Assembly: GCA_943788145.1 (NCBI GenBank)
Contig: CALSPD010000004.1
Span: 78,360-142,359 of the forward strand
Source: an uncultured Flavobacteriales bacterium
GTDB taxonomy: Bacteria; Bacteroidota; Bacteroidia; Flavobacteriales_G; Salibacteraceae
Length of the DNA: 64,000 nucleotides
Direction of reading: 5' to 3'
The translations under genes and the position numbers were made by a program. Each line of letters begins with the position of its first letter. Position 1 is the stretch's first letter. This document shows positions 1-9,804 of this stretch, one piece after another. The notes under the pieces were generated by a model. That model was not told where the DNA came from, made no database searches, and worked only from the letters and a program-made list of their open reading frames with translations.

Positions 1-2
1 GA

Positions 3-125
3 GAGTTTAATGGGGTTCAAACCATGCTTAGCCTAGTGAAACTTAGTGAAACTGAATTTGAAACCGTTGAACATGGTGCGTTTCAATTTGTTCCAATGCT
101 AAATAAGACAGATACCGCTCTATAA
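3..125 (+). CDS. pcm: C-terminal end of protein-L-isoaspartate O-methyltransferase (partial)
   Basis: An open frame enters from the left edge and ends at TAA 123-125, giving about 40 residues. The piece contains VQTMLSLVK and ends GAFQFVPMLNKTD. This matches my memory of the C-terminus of bacteroidetal Pcm, which typically carries QTMTL... and F-RFVPML. Pcm uses S-adenosylmethionine to methylate abnormal isoaspartyl residues and so starts their repair. Only the tail is visible, so the catalytic domain cannot be checked. The call rests on the tail pattern alone. Confidence 0.6.
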   Translation, partial: EFNGVQTMLSLVKLSETEFETVEHGAFQFVPMLNKTDTAL

Positions 126-168
126 AATATAATGAATTGAATGCCGTTAACAGGCCAAACATGTGCTT

Positions 169-924
169 ATGAAAAACGCAATTTTAGCTGTCATATTTTT
201 TCTTCCTTTCGCAACCTATGCTCAGGATACAGAAACAATTGTCAACGAGCCTCGAGCATTTATTTCTGACCCAGGTGACTTTGGTGTGACTATCAATGCA
301 TCAGGTCTTATTAATAACGTGATGATTCGTCCGCGAGTAGATCTACGTGGACAAAACTCCATTCTTTTTAGGTATAATGTAAATGAGAATATTGTAGTAA
401 GGATGGGACTAGCTCCGACTATAATGAACTTCCGAGGCTTAAGTACAGACAGCGTTGGCAAGGATTTAGTTGAGTTTGATTCAACGGCACGACAGGCTTC
501 TTTTTCATTCCGTCCGGGTGTAGAATTTCATTTTAATGGAACCAATAGATTAGATCCCTATGTTGCAATTGATGGCGAAGCCGGATTGATCGGAAAATTT
601 AGTGCTGGTGCTGTGACGAGCATAACCGATACAACAGGCACGGCCACTTATAAAAGGACAATCACCGAAGCTGGAGGATACAGCTTAGGAGCGAAGGCCA
701 ATGTTGGAATGAATTATTTCCTAGTAAAGAATTTTGCCTTAGGGTTGGAGTATGGGATGGGCGTGTACTATCTGGTTACAGGTGGAGATAAACAAGAGGT
801 GTTGCAGTCAGATCCGGTTAGTGGAGTGGCTTCAGCGAAGCGCGAATTGAGTTCCACTCGAAATTTAGATACTCAGTTATTTGTCGATCCTACCGTTCAA
901 TTAACGATCAGTTATTACTTTTAA
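169..924 (+). CDS. outer-membrane beta-barrel protein, exported
   Basis: The 251-residue protein starts with a clear signal peptide (MKNAILAVIFFLPFATYAQ), with cleavage expected near residue 20. The rest alternates short hydrophobic/aromatic strands with turns and ends in an aromatic residue (SYYF), which is typical of outer-membrane beta-barrels. A GTG at 163 is in frame upstream, but the ATG at 169 gives the better signal-peptide start. No enzymatic motif was seen. The next gene, a lipoprotein, begins 3 bases after the stop, so the two probably share a transcript. The exact barrel family is unknown. Confidence 0.7.
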   Translation: MKNAILAVIFFLPFATYAQDTETIVNEPRAFISDPGDFGVTINASGLINNVMIRPRVDLRGQNSILFRYNVNENIVVRMGLAPTIMNFRGLSTDSVGKDLVEFDSTARQASFSFRPGVEFHFNGTNRLDPYVAIDGEAGLIGKFSAGAVTSITDTTGTATYKRTITEAGGYSLGAKANVGMNYFLVKNFALGLEYGMGVYYLVTGGDKQEVLQSDPVSGVASAKRELSSTRNLDTQLFVDPTVQLTISYYF

Positions 925-926
925 AT

Positions 927-1523
927 ATGTTCACTCGCTTTGGGTTTTTTCTAATTCTCCTTTTCGTCATTGCTTCTTGCCAAAAGGGTGAAGAGGATCC
1001 ATTATTTAGTCTGGTGACTCGAAAATCGAGGATTACTGGTACTTGGGATGTTAAAATAGGAGCTAGCAATACCCAAGAGTTTTCCACCAAATTCGCGGAT
1101 GATCAAATCGAATATAACTACGGTGATACGCTGATTTATTCGCGAAGCCTAGATTGGCAATTGAGCTTTCAGCGGGATGGAGTTTATACTGAAACTAAAA
1201 TTGAAGAAATTCCTGAAGATTTGATTCAAGGAACTCAGGCCTACACTTTGACTGAAACTGAGACTGGAATTTGGGAGTTTACGGGTGGAAATGAATCTCC
1301 AAGCAAATCTGAATTGCTTCTAATGACCACTGAAATTAGACGCTCTAGAAGCGACCAAGGCTCAAACATAAGTTTAGTAACCTATGATAATCCCAGTTCT
1401 GGAAAAGTGTTTGATATTGTTCAACTTTCTAGTAAGGATCTCAAACTAAGCGTAAACGAAACACAATCCTTTGGTGGAGGACAAATCACTGAAAGTGCTA
1501 GCCTCGAACTTGTAAAACAATAG
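927..1523 (+). CDS. lipoprotein, lipocalin-like hypothetical
   Basis: The 198-residue protein has a lipoprotein signal peptide with a lipobox ending VIASC at about residue 18. The mature part begins QKGEEDP. It contains a 'ITGTWDV' segment and beta-rich stretches, as in the lipocalin-like lipoproteins common in Bacteroidota. No specific ligand or partner can be named. It starts 3 bases after the beta-barrel gene and probably belongs to the same unit. Its stop (1521-1523) directly abuts the stop of smpB on the other strand. Confidence 0.65.
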   Translation: MFTRFGFFLILLFVIASCQKGEEDPLFSLVTRKSRITGTWDVKIGASNTQEFSTKFADDQIEYNYGDTLIYSRSLDWQLSFQRDGVYTETKIEEIPEDLIQGTQAYTLTETETGIWEFTGGNESPSKSELLLMTTEIRRSRSDQGSNISLVTYDNPSSGKVFDIVQLSSKDLKLSVNETQSFGGGQITESASLELVKQ

Positions 1524-1979
1524 TTAGTGCGATTTTTTAAGTCGATCTAATTGTCTTTTTGTGTCCCGCTCTTGGATAGAATCGCGCTTATCATGGATTT
1601 TTTTACCCTGAGCCAAGGCAATATTTAACTTGGCTTTTCCATTTTCGGCAATAAACAAGAGAGTGGGAACAAGTGTCAGCCCTTTTTCGTTCACCTTCTT
1701 TTTCCATTTTAGTATTTCGCGCTTGTGAAGCAAGAGTTTGCGAACCCGTTTCGGTTCGTGATTCGCATATGTGCCCAAGGCGTACTCGGCAATGTGCATA
1801 TTGATGATAAACATTTCATCACCCTTAATGGTGCAAAAGCCTTCGTTAATGCTAGCATTTCCGTGGCGAATGCTTTTGATTTCGGTTCCCTGAAGCTGGA
1901 TGCCCGCAGTGAGTTTATCTAAGATCTCAAATTCGTAGCCAGCCTTGCGGTTTTTAATATGTACGTCCTTCATTGACAT
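1524..1979 (-). CDS. smpB: SsrA-binding protein SmpB
   Basis: The 151-residue protein carries the SmpB signature in order: IKNRKAGYEFEILD, GIQLQGTEIKSIRHG, a conserved YANHEPKRVRKLLLHKRE-type stretch, and a basic C-terminal tail (GKKIHDKRDSIQERDTKR) that would act in the ribosomal A site. SmpB binds tmRNA and helps rescue stalled ribosomes by trans-translation. Length is normal for the family. A second ATG at 1973 is an equally possible start. The gene converges head-on with the lipoprotein gene with zero spacing. Confidence 0.97.
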   Translation of the reverse strand: MSMKDVHIKNRKAGYEFEILDKLTAGIQLQGTEIKSIRHGNASINEGFCTIKGDEMFIINMHIAEYALGTYANHEPKRVRKLLLHKREILKWKKKVNEKGLTLVPTLLFIAENGKAKLNIALAQGKKIHDKRDSIQERDTKRQLDRLKKSH

Positions 1980-2006
1980 TTGGCAAAGGTGTAAATAATG
2001 AAAGCG

Positions 2007-4064
2007 TTAATCGATTGAATTAATTTCCATTTGTGTACCAGTCACTGTAAAATCAACTCTCCTATTTTTAGCTCGACCTTCAGGGTTGTCGCTTCCATCG
2101 GGATTAGAGTTTGGCGCAATTGGACGAGTTTCCCCATATCCTTTGCCGGTCAAGCGATCAGAGTTAATTCCTTTTTTGGTTAAATAATATTTGATACTCT
2201 CGGCTCGCTTTTGACTCAATTTCATATTTAAGGCATCAGTTCCCTTATTGTCTGTATGTGCTGCTACCTCAATTGTAATTGCTGGATTTTCGATAAGAAG
2301 TTTAAATAAAGTCGTGTCAATCGTAGTTTTAGATTCAGCAGTGAGTTCCGCGCTTCCAAACTCAAAATATATATTAGGGATTGTTATCGGTTGTTCATCC
2401 CATTTGTTGAGATTAAGCTCCGTTGAAATGACATCGTTGATACCAGTTTTTCGCGCATCAATGATTTTACTATTTGTAAAGAAACCAGGCTTTTCCACTT
2501 CGACAACGTATGTTTTTCCAGGGTCTAAACCAACGCTTACAAAACCGTTTGACATTGAATCAGAACGAATCAAAAATTTCTCACCAGTTTTCGGATCATA
2601 CAAATAAACGTTGGTGGTGGCCTCACCGAGCAATTTTCTGTCTTCAATTCCTTTTGCATCTCGAGGGATTTCAAAGGCTGTAACTTGAATCATCATCTCA
2701 ACCGTTGTCGGAGAGTATATTTCGTAAATATCATCGCAACAGGTACTGTTCCATAGGGAAAGGCTGCCAGGCCTGTTACTCACAATTATCTGATATCGAT
2801 CTCGAGGTTGCTTTCGATAATAAACATCATCTGAAGAACTGTTTATTGGAATACCCATAATTTCTGGTGCCGACCATTTGCTCATTTCGCCAACTGATGA
2901 GAAAACATCCATTCCACCAATTCCTGGGTGACCATTCGAACTGAAATAGAGTGTACCTCTCGCTAGATCATACCAAGGTGTTTCCTCATTGGCCGCAGTA
3001 TTGATTTTCGTTCCCGCATTTCTAGGTTTACTCCATTCTTCATCTCGTTTATTATAGCGCGAATAGTAGATATCCAACCCTCCCTTTCCTCCGGGACGAT
3101 CGCTAACGAAGTAAAGGATGGTTCTATTCTTCTTCACCTCCAACCCTACAGCAGGTTGAGTAGAAGTAAACCCACCTTCATTAATACCAAAACCCATTTC
3201 CTCAGGACGCTTCCATACATCATTTACCTTGCGGCTTTGATAGATTTTACAAATGATTTTACCTTGCCAATTCTCAGTACAAACACTGTAATACATGTAT
3301 TTTCCTTCTGGGTCAATTACTGGGTTACTCACATGAGCAACAACATCATTGATTTCCCCTTTTACAAGTCCTTTTGTCACCCATTCACCATCCACCAGCG
3401 AAGCTTCATATAGCTTTAATCTTGGAATCGATTGTAAATCATCGTTCATTTTAATGATCGGTAACGTTTCTTCTGTGATCGATGAAAAATACATGAGTGT
3501 ATCTGAAATGAACAAGGGAGCTGATTCAGTGTGTTTATTGTTAATTCCGGTTATAGATTTGGCTAAGACAGGCAATTTGTGCGAGTTGAGTGAATCGGCA
3601 AGTTGAATACCTTCCATCTCTGCTGCGAGGATTTTACGGTACAGACTTTTATCCTTTAATCCCCTATATCTATCCTTAAATTCATCAAATGAAACGCTCG
3701 CTTCGGCATACTTTTCTAAGTTTTTCTCGCATTGACCTTTAAAGAACCACGCCTTCGTATAAAGGTCAGGATCGTGACTAATGATTTCGTTATAAAGTGC
3801 TAATGCGATTGAATAGTTCCGAATTGATTGATGTAATTGGGCCAATTCATATTTGACTCTAAATTTTTTCGGCTTCTTTTTGCTATACAATTCATAAAGT
3901 TCAATAGCCGTATATGTATCGTTATAGCGAAGACTCTGCTTGGCCATTCGGTTGATCTTAAAAGCCATTTTTCGGCTAAGACTATCGCCAATTAGCTTTT
4001 GACTTTGCGCAGCGCTGATGCAAAAAATGAACAAAATGAATCCTATGCAAAAACGTTTAAACAT
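2007..4064 (-). CDS. OmpA-family protein with TPR and PD40 propeller repeats
   Basis: The exported protein (about 685 residues) starts at MFKRFCIGF...AAQSQ; an ATG at 4082 would add six residues and overlap the upstream gene. Tetratricopeptide-like helices follow (about residues 25-150), then WD40-like/PD40 blades with repeated LYFSSNG or LYFVSDRPGG motifs (about 180-450), a carboxypeptidase-like regulatory domain, and a C-terminal OmpA peptidoglycan-binding domain (IYFEFGSAELT, AAHTDNKG, NRRVDF). In Bacteroidota this architecture goes with T9SS/gliding surface complexes, where it probably anchors partners to the cell wall. It lies directly downstream of a PorP/SprF gene, opposite a PKD surface protein. 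Confidence 0.88.
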   Translation of the reverse strand: MFKRFCIGFILFIFCISAAQSQKLIGDSLSRKMAFKINRMAKQSLRYNDTYTAIELYELYSKKKPKKFRVKYELAQLHQSIRNYSIALALYNEIISHDPDLYTKAWFFKGQCEKNLEKYAEASVSFDEFKDRYRGLKDKSLYRKILAAEMEGIQLADSLNSHKLPVLAKSITGINNKHTESAPLFISDTLMYFSSITEETLPIIKMNDDLQSIPRLKLYEASLVDGEWVTKGLVKGEINDVVAHVSNPVIDPEGKYMYYSVCTENWQGKIICKIYQSRKVNDVWKRPEEMGFGINEGGFTSTQPAVGLEVKKNRTILYFVSDRPGGKGGLDIYYSRYNKRDEEWSKPRNAGTKINTAANEETPWYDLARGTLYFSSNGHPGIGGMDVFSSVGEMSKWSAPEIMGIPINSSSDDVYYRKQPRDRYQIIVSNRPGSLSLWNSTCCDDIYEIYSPTTVEMMIQVTAFEIPRDAKGIEDRKLLGEATTNVYLYDPKTGEKFLIRSDSMSNGFVSVGLDPGKTYVVEVEKPGFFTNSKIIDARKTGINDVISTELNLNKWDEQPITIPNIYFEFGSAELTAESKTTIDTTLFKLLIENPAITIEVAAHTDNKGTDALNMKLSQKRAESIKYYLTKKGINSDRLTGKGYGETRPIAPNSNPDGSDNPEGRAKNRRVDFTVTGTQMEINSID

Positions 4065-4066
4065 GT

Positions 4067-5095
4067 CTATAGTCTGTTGCAAGGAATAGTTCGTTGATTC
4101 AAGACGCTGCTTATTCCGGTATAAATAAGGGCGAACTCGATTGCCCCTGAGTAAGAATTAGCTAGACGTAATTGACTGACAGTTATATCATAACTGACGG
4201 CAGTCCGCAGATTTTTAAACTGCAATCCTCCAGTGAAAATGAAAGCATCCCAGTTTCTGGTGAGTGAATTTCGAAGGGTGACTCCAAAGAATGCCTGCTT
4301 CGCTCGAAAGAAATTCTCGGCTAGCCCATAATTGGCGTTCGATCCAATTATAAAATCGATGCTCTTATTCTGCCACATATATAAAAACTGCGGATCAAGT
4401 GACCATTTGTTTTTAAGCTGAATAGGGGACTTTATATAAAGGACCTTTCGAATATTTAGCTTGTTTTCCTCATAGAAAAACGATTCGTTAGGTCTATTTA
4501 TATGAAACAAGGCGAAGGTAATTTCGGGTTTCAGTTTCCAAATCTTTCTGCCATAAGAAGCGCCAACGTTAAAATCTGGATAAAAAATGCGTTGCCCGAA
4601 AGCTTGTTCATTCGTGGTTAGTTGATTATTGAAAAATCCAGACCACTGATCCCACTGGTCTGGGAAAGAAAAGTTTCGGCTGTTTAGTCGCTTTTGAACC
4701 ATTCCGCCTTGAATACCAAATCGAAAAGTTTGATGCCCGATGGTTTGATGATAAGCCGCTGCGAGCATGAATTTCTGATGAACCAATAAGTAGTTGCCAC
4801 TTTCGTCATGCACAAATTGACCACCCAAACTTATTTTTTGATTGAAAAGATAGATCTGTTGATCGAACGCAACAGCTATTGTACTTAGTGGTCGTCCGAT
4901 CTGCGACCATTGATTTCGATAATTATTAATGAACCGCCAATCTCCGTGATAATTTCCTGTTTCGGTAGGACTTAGAAGCACAGCGGCATGACTGAACTGA
5001 CTAAAGTGCAAGTCTTGTGCAAAAGTCCATGTTGTTAGTAATGAGTTAACTAACGTGAATAGACAAACCAATATAATTGACAGTTTCGTAAACAT
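4067..5095 (-). CDS. PorP/SprF-type outer-membrane protein
   Basis: The 342-residue protein has a signal peptide ending near TTWTFAQ, followed by DLHFSQFSHAAVLLSPTETG. That 'hFSQf...lNPA-like' opening is typical of the PorP/SprF family. The remainder is beta-rich and barrel-like, including GGQFVHDESGNY. PorP/SprF proteins are outer-membrane partners of T9SS type B sorted adhesins. The gene is 43 bases from a divergent PKD protein carrying a type B sorting domain, and co-directional with an OmpA/PD40 gene 2 bases downstream. This trio is a recurrent module, and its partner is probably the PKD protein. Confidence 0.85.
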   Translation of the reverse strand: MFTKLSIILVCLFTLVNSLLTTWTFAQDLHFSQFSHAAVLLSPTETGNYHGDWRFINNYRNQWSQIGRPLSTIAVAFDQQIYLFNQKISLGGQFVHDESGNYLLVHQKFMLAAAYHQTIGHQTFRFGIQGGMVQKRLNSRNFSFPDQWDQWSGFFNNQLTTNEQAFGQRIFYPDFNVGASYGRKIWKLKPEITFALFHINRPNESFFYEENKLNIRKVLYIKSPIQLKNKWSLDPQFLYMWQNKSIDFIIGSNANYGLAENFFRAKQAFFGVTLRNSLTRNWDAFIFTGGLQFKNLRTAVSYDITVSQLRLANSYSGAIEFALIYTGISSVLNQRTIPCNRL

Positions 5096-5138
5096 GTATT
5101 GTATAGGCGACCGATTAAAGTAATTTAGCGTCTAATAT

Positions 5139-8100
5139 ATGTCTTTACCTAGACGCATGATCAGACCAATAGTTTTATTCCTGTTAACCCTTTTGCCTCA
5201 CTTTTTGCTGGGGCAAATTACGGCTGCCTTTTCCGTAAATACAAATTCGGGGTGTGCTCCATTGATCGTTTCTTTTACAAATCAGAGTACGGCTGGTAGT
5301 GGTATAACATTGGGTTATCAGTGGGATGATGGAACAAATTTCTCCATTTTACAAAACCCTGTTTTAGCATATTCGATACCCGGTACATATGTAGTGACAT
5401 TAACAGCATACGATCAAAACAATTCATCGGTATTTGACACAGAAACCCTTTCGATTACCGTACACAATAAGCCGAATGTCGTTTTTAGCTATAATCCAAC
5501 AGCTGGATGCGCGCCAATTGAAGTCGTTTTTAATAGTAATAGTTCCACGGCCGGATCAGGCACAATTTCAGCTAGGTTTTGGGATTTTGGTGATGGAAGC
5601 ACAGGGTCTGGTACGAATCCAACACACACATACACAACGCCTGGTAATTATGTGCCATCCCTGAAAATCACAAACTCATTTGGTTGCCAGAAAACACTTA
5701 ACGGAACGCCAACGATTAATGCATCGGGCGGTCCTGTGGCTTCCTTCACGTCTTCGGCACATCAGGCTTGTGCTCCTCCTTTGACCGTAAATTTCACTTC
5801 AACGGCAAGTGGAGGATCAACGCCATATACCTATAGCTGGGATTTAGATGTAAGTACTTCAACCGCCACAAATCCGTCCGCAACCTATTCGGCCGCGGGT
5901 TTCTACGATGTGACCATGATAGTTACTGATAATGCCGGTTGTAAAGACACGTTAGAGTCGGACAATTATGTGGTAATAACAGCCGTTCAAGCCGATTTTG
6001 AAGTACAATCGCCAGATTGTAAAGGCGAACCTATTACGATCACGAACCAAACACTTGGAGCGAGCAATTATGCTTGGAATTGGGGTGATAATACCTCTGG
6101 AAATGGTGCTAATCCAAATAAGTCTTATAGTGCTGGCGGAACATATACCATTTCCCTAACCGCCACATCAGGTACGTGCAGTGATTCGCACTCTGAAACG
6201 ATACAAATTCAGGCAATCACTCCTAACTTTACGAGTTCGCCAAATTACCTCTGCGAGCCACCATATTTAACTTACTATACCAATACGTCAACCGTAAATT
6301 TTGGTTCAATAGATTACCATGAATGGCGATATGGAATTTTTGATCAATTATCCAATGGTACCATCATTCGCTCTGAAATAGACATTAATGGCAATGACTC
6401 TGTAATCAGGGATGGGGATGATATAGGCTATTGGGACGATACCTTAATAGTCGTCTCAAACATTGGCTGTACGGCAATGATTGTCAAGCCGAATAATGTT
6501 TTGGTAGAACAGTTGACAACCAGCTTTTTTGCGAATCCTGACAGAGGTTGCGCTCCAATTCTAGTCGATTTCTTAGATACAAGTATACCAACAGCTTCAT
6601 ACGCAATAACAAGTTGGAATTGGGATTTTGGCAATGGAGCTACATCCACTTTGCAGAATCCGACCAATATTTCATACATAGATACAGGATGTTATTTCCC
6701 AAAGCTTGTAATAGAAAATGCTTTTGGATGTAGAGATTCGATTGTTACTTCTTCGCCAGAAGAAGGGGTGTGTTACGGTGCTTTGCCCACTGCTGCTGCC
6801 ATTTTTACGGAAGACACCATGTGTGCCAACGATACAGTCTGGTTTTATAATGACCCGATCGACAGCTTCGCCAATGAGTTCGAGTGGAATTTTAGTGATG
6901 GAACGACTTATTCTGGAGATAGCGTTTATGTAACATTGAATGATACGGGGTGGATAAATCTTCAATATATAGTTGGCCATCATGGATGCCGAGATACGAT
7001 AGAATATGATAGTGTTATTTATGTGAACGGGCCAATTGTAGAATTTGTCCCGACACTAGACTGCGATACGCCAATGGTTCGATGGTTCAATGCATACACC
7101 TTCAAAGGAGTACAGCGATTCTATTGGGATTTTGGCGACAATTCACCCATTGATTCTGTCAATCAAAATCCAGTTCATCTCTACACAAATTCGGGAACAT
7201 ATAGTGTTAAGCTAAAAGCCTATAACGATTCATCCGGATGCGATTATCAACATATTACTACGGTCGTCATTAAAGACCTTCAAGTGGCTTTTGATGTTTG
7301 GAACTTTAATGAGTTACCGGTTGATTCAGTAGCTTGTCTTCCTTCCGCTTTTCAATTTGATGCGGAACCTTCTGATGATGAGGTGCCCCAATATACGTGG
7401 ATTGTGAATAATGATACAGCCGAGTTTACGATTCCAACATATGCCTATTATTTCACAACTGCTGGTTATTATGATGTTCTGCTGCGGGTACACGATGCCA
7501 ATGGTTGTATTAAAACTAAAACGCACACAGTTTTTCTGTCTGACCCAGATCCGAATTTCACATTTGATTATACCGGTGGTTGTGATCCGGTTACAATTGC
7601 TTTTACGGATCAATCATATTCAGACACAGCGGTGGTTTCTTGGGACTGGACATTCGGAGATGGCGGTAGCGCCCAGAATATTCAAAACCCAAATCATAGC
7701 TATTTAAACCCTGCGACATATAGCGTAACTTTAGAAATTACGGATAGTATAGGATGTAGCGCTTCAAAGACCAAAATGGTTACCATTAAATCTCCATTTG
7801 TGAGTTTTAATGTGGACACCATTGTTTGTGAACTAAGTACAGTAAACTTTCAAAATCAGAGTGTTGGGGATAGCTTGACCTACTTTTGGAATTTCGGAAA
7901 CGGAACTACCAATACCGTACAAAATCCCCCAGGAATGATTTACGTCAATCTAGGTGAATATGTGGTTTTTCTCGCGATTCAAGATGATTTAGGATGTCAA
8001 GACACAGCCTTTGCCACTATTTCAGTAAAGCCTAAACCTATACCTAACTTTTATGCTGACACCAATGTTTCGCCTTGCTTGCCTTTGTTTGTCACTTTCT

Positions 8101-9545
8101 CGGATAGTAGCATTGGCAATATTGTTTCTTGGAAATGGGAATTTGGAGATGCGACTGGCTCAGTCTTATTAGATACGTCATTGGCTTTTCATACTTATAC
8201 CCAACCGGGCTCATACAATGTGAAAATGACGGTTGAATCTGAATTTGGTTGTAAAGCTTCGATTACAAAAGCAGGCTTTATTGAAGTAAGCGGTCCATAT
8301 GCTGAATTTGGTGTCGCGCCAGATACTACTTGTGTCGGTGTTCCGATTGACTTTTTCGTTACTCAAAGTCAAAGTATGGCGAAATACACGTGGGTGTTTG
8401 GAGATGGATATGACACAACATTAATCGGTTCCGTTTCGTCCATTCAGCATGCTTACGATAGGGTAGGAATAAGAACTCCGGTTGTTGTTTATTACGATTC
8501 ACTGAGCATTTGTCAAATCCCCTTTTTGGATACAATATATATTCATGAAGTTAAAGCTCGGTTTGGCTTTAGATCCGATTCCGTTGGGTGTGGTGTTCTT
8601 AATACCAGAATGATTAATAATGCCCTAGGAGCGGATTCATGGCGATGGGAACTTGGCGATGGAAGAGAAAGTTTAGAATTGGCACCATTAATTTATTTTC
8701 CAAATGTTGGCGAATATGATGTTGAGTTATACATTGAAAATGAGGAGTGGGGATGTAAAGATTCAATAACGAAAAGGTTTGTAGTACACCCTGTGCCAGA
8801 GGTGCTTGCGAGTGCAGATACGCTCATTTGTAGAGGCGACTCCGTTACGGTATATGGCAAGACTTTTTCAGATTCTGTAGTCTGGGAGTGGCGATTAAAG
8901 AAGTACGTTGAATTCGATACAGCTCAAATCACGATTGCATTTCCAGATACTACAACATATTTGAAAATCTATGCGAGAGATACGAATGGGTGTGCTGGCG
9001 TGGATAGTGTGAAAATCACGGTCCAAGACACACCTCGTGTCGAAATATTTGACGACACAACGGTGGTTATCGGTGAAATTGTGGTATTGAATCCAAGATC
9101 GAGAGATCGACTACATTATAGCTGGATTCCGCCTGGAGTTCTTTCTTGCGATACCTGTCAAAACCCCAGTTATGTTGCTGAAGGCAATCAGGTTTTTTAT
9201 CTAATTGTGCGTGATATTTATGGTTGTTTTGGCAACGAATACAGTTTTAATATAAACGTTCAGGAAAAATATTCGCTAGACGTTCCAGATGCTTTTACGC
9301 CAAATGGGGATGGGGTAAATGATATAATATACGCTCGAGGTTGGGGCATAAAAGAACTACAGGAGTTTAGAATTTATAATAGATGGGGCCAGGAAGTGTT
9401 TTCAACCAACTCAATTCATCATGGATGGGATGGTACCTTCAGAGGCAAAGAACAGGGTATGGACACTTACGCCTACATTGTAAAGGTGCTTCGATATAAC
9501 GGTAAAGAAGATACCAAGGAAGGTTTTATTGAATTGGTTAGATAG
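5139..9545 (+). CDS. giant PKD-repeat surface protein with T9SS type B sorting domain
   Basis: The 1468-residue protein has an N-terminal signal peptide (…LLTLLPHFLLGQ) and a long array of PKD domains recognisable by repeated WDFGDGS / FGDG / YTNSGTYSV / GCxD units. At least nine copies are visible between residues 30 and 1290. The C-terminal 85 residues are a CHU_C/type B sorting domain (PDAFTPNGDGVND, FRIYNRWGQEVF, WDGTFRG). It is likely exported by T9SS and held at the surface, perhaps as an adhesin or gliding component. It is divergent from a PorP/SprF plus OmpA pair. An in-frame ATG at 5157 is an alternative start. The ligand is unknown. Confidence 0.9.
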   Translation: MSLPRRMIRPIVLFLLTLLPHFLLGQITAAFSVNTNSGCAPLIVSFTNQSTAGSGITLGYQWDDGTNFSILQNPVLAYSIPGTYVVTLTAYDQNNSSVFDTETLSITVHNKPNVVFSYNPTAGCAPIEVVFNSNSSTAGSGTISARFWDFGDGSTGSGTNPTHTYTTPGNYVPSLKITNSFGCQKTLNGTPTINASGGPVASFTSSAHQACAPPLTVNFTSTASGGSTPYTYSWDLDVSTSTATNPSATYSAAGFYDVTMIVTDNAGCKDTLESDNYVVITAVQADFEVQSPDCKGEPITITNQTLGASNYAWNWGDNTSGNGANPNKSYSAGGTYTISLTATSGTCSDSHSETIQIQAITPNFTSSPNYLCEPPYLTYYTNTSTVNFGSIDYHEWRYGIFDQLSNGTIIRSEIDINGNDSVIRDGDDIGYWDDTLIVVSNIGCTAMIVKPNNVLVEQLTTSFFANPDRGCAPILVDFLDTSIPTASYAITSWNWDFGNGATSTLQNPTNISYIDTGCYFPKLVIENAFGCRDSIVTSSPEEGVCYGALPTAAAIFTEDTMCANDTVWFYNDPIDSFANEFEWNFSDGTTYSGDSVYVTLNDTGWINLQYIVGHHGCRDTIEYDSVIYVNGPIVEFVPTLDCDTPMVRWFNAYTFKGVQRFYWDFGDNSPIDSVNQNPVHLYTNSGTYSVKLKAYNDSSGCDYQHITTVVIKDLQVAFDVWNFNELPVDSVACLPSAFQFDAEPSDDEVPQYTWIVNNDTAEFTIPTYAYYFTTAGYYDVLLRVHDANGCIKTKTHTVFLSDPDPNFTFDYTGGCDPVTIAFTDQSYSDTAVVSWDWTFGDGGSAQNIQNPNHSYLNPATYSVTLEITDSIGCSASKTKMVTIKSPFVSFNVDTIVCELSTVNFQNQSVGDSLTYFWNFGNGTTNTVQNPPGMIYVNLGEYVVFLAIQDDLGCQDTAFATISVKPKPIPNFYADTNVSPCLPLFVTFSDSSIGNIVSWKWEFGDATGSVLLDTSLAFHTYTQPGSYNVKMTVESEFGCKASITKAGFIEVSGPYAEFGVAPDTTCVGVPIDFFVTQSQSMAKYTWVFGDGYDTTLIGSVSSIQHAYDRVGIRTPVVVYYDSLSICQIPFLDTIYIHEVKARFGFRSDSVGCGVLNTRMINNALGADSWRWELGDGRESLELAPLIYFPNVGEYDVELYIENEEWGCKDSITKRFVVHPVPEVLASADTLICRGDSVTVYGKTFSDSVVWEWRLKKYVEFDTAQITIAFPDTTTYLKIYARDTNGCAGVDSVKITVQDTPRVEIFDDTTVVIGEIVVLNPRSRDRLHYSWIPPGVLSCDTCQNPSYVAEGNQVFYLIVRDIYGCFGNEYSFNINVQEKYSLDVPDAFTPNGDGVNDIIYARGWGIKELQEFRIYNRWGQEVFSTNSIHHGWDGTFRGKEQGMDTYAYIVKVLRYNGKEDTKEGFIELVR

Positions 9546-9617
9546 CATAGCCAACCATCTTATTGCATACAACGTCTATCTATCGGTTATGAACCATTAG
9601 GGTAGGTTTAGTAATAA

Positions 9618-9654
9618 GAATGAACTTCGAGTTTTTCGAAGCTCATTTTTTTTT
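9618..9654 (+). terminator. intrinsic terminator after the PKD gene
   Basis: A hairpin with arms AATGA-A-CTTCGA and TCGAAG-C-TCATT (one A/C mismatch) is followed by a run of eight T. It lies about 75 bases past the stop of the PKD gene, on the same strand. Confidence 0.75.
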
Positions 9655-9676
9655 GATCCAAAAATTTTAGACAAAA

Positions 9677-9704
9677 AAAAGCCTCGTGAATACGAAGCTT
9701 TTTG
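9677..9704 (-). terminator. intrinsic terminator of tRNA-Lys
   Basis: Read on the minus strand, the arms AAAAGC-TTCGT and ACGAGGCTTTT form a hairpin with a 4-base loop and one mismatch, followed by a U-rich run (the complement of the A8 tract at 9673-9680). It begins a few bases past the 3' end of the tRNA. Confidence 0.7.
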
Positions 9705-9710
9705 AAAAAG

Positions 9711-9783
9711 TGACCCGGCTGGGACTCGAACCCAGGACCCATACATTAAAAGTGTATTGCTCTACCAACTGAGCTACCGAGTC
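9711..9783 (-). tRNA. tRNA-Lys (anticodon TTT)
   Basis: The minus strand folds as a 73-base cloverleaf. The acceptor arms are GACTCGG and CCGGGTC with discriminator A, the D arm is GCTC/GAGC, and the anticodon arm ATACA-CTTTTAA-TGTAT gives anticodon TTT. The T arm is CTGGG-TTCGAGT-CCCAG. CCA is not encoded. It has its own promoter box upstream (9805-9835) and a terminator downstream. Confidence 0.97.
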
Positions 9784-9804
9784 ATGTCCCTTTTTACGGG
9801 GGTG

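Noticed and set aside
31..53. Ten-base tandem duplication (TAGTGAAACT twice) in the pcm tail
   Set aside because: It is in frame, codes a plausible Pcm C-terminus and has only two units; chance is the simplest explanation.
6428..6983. Antisense open frames inside the PKD gene
   Set aside because: They lie wholly inside a strongly supported coding sequence and show no protein features of their own.
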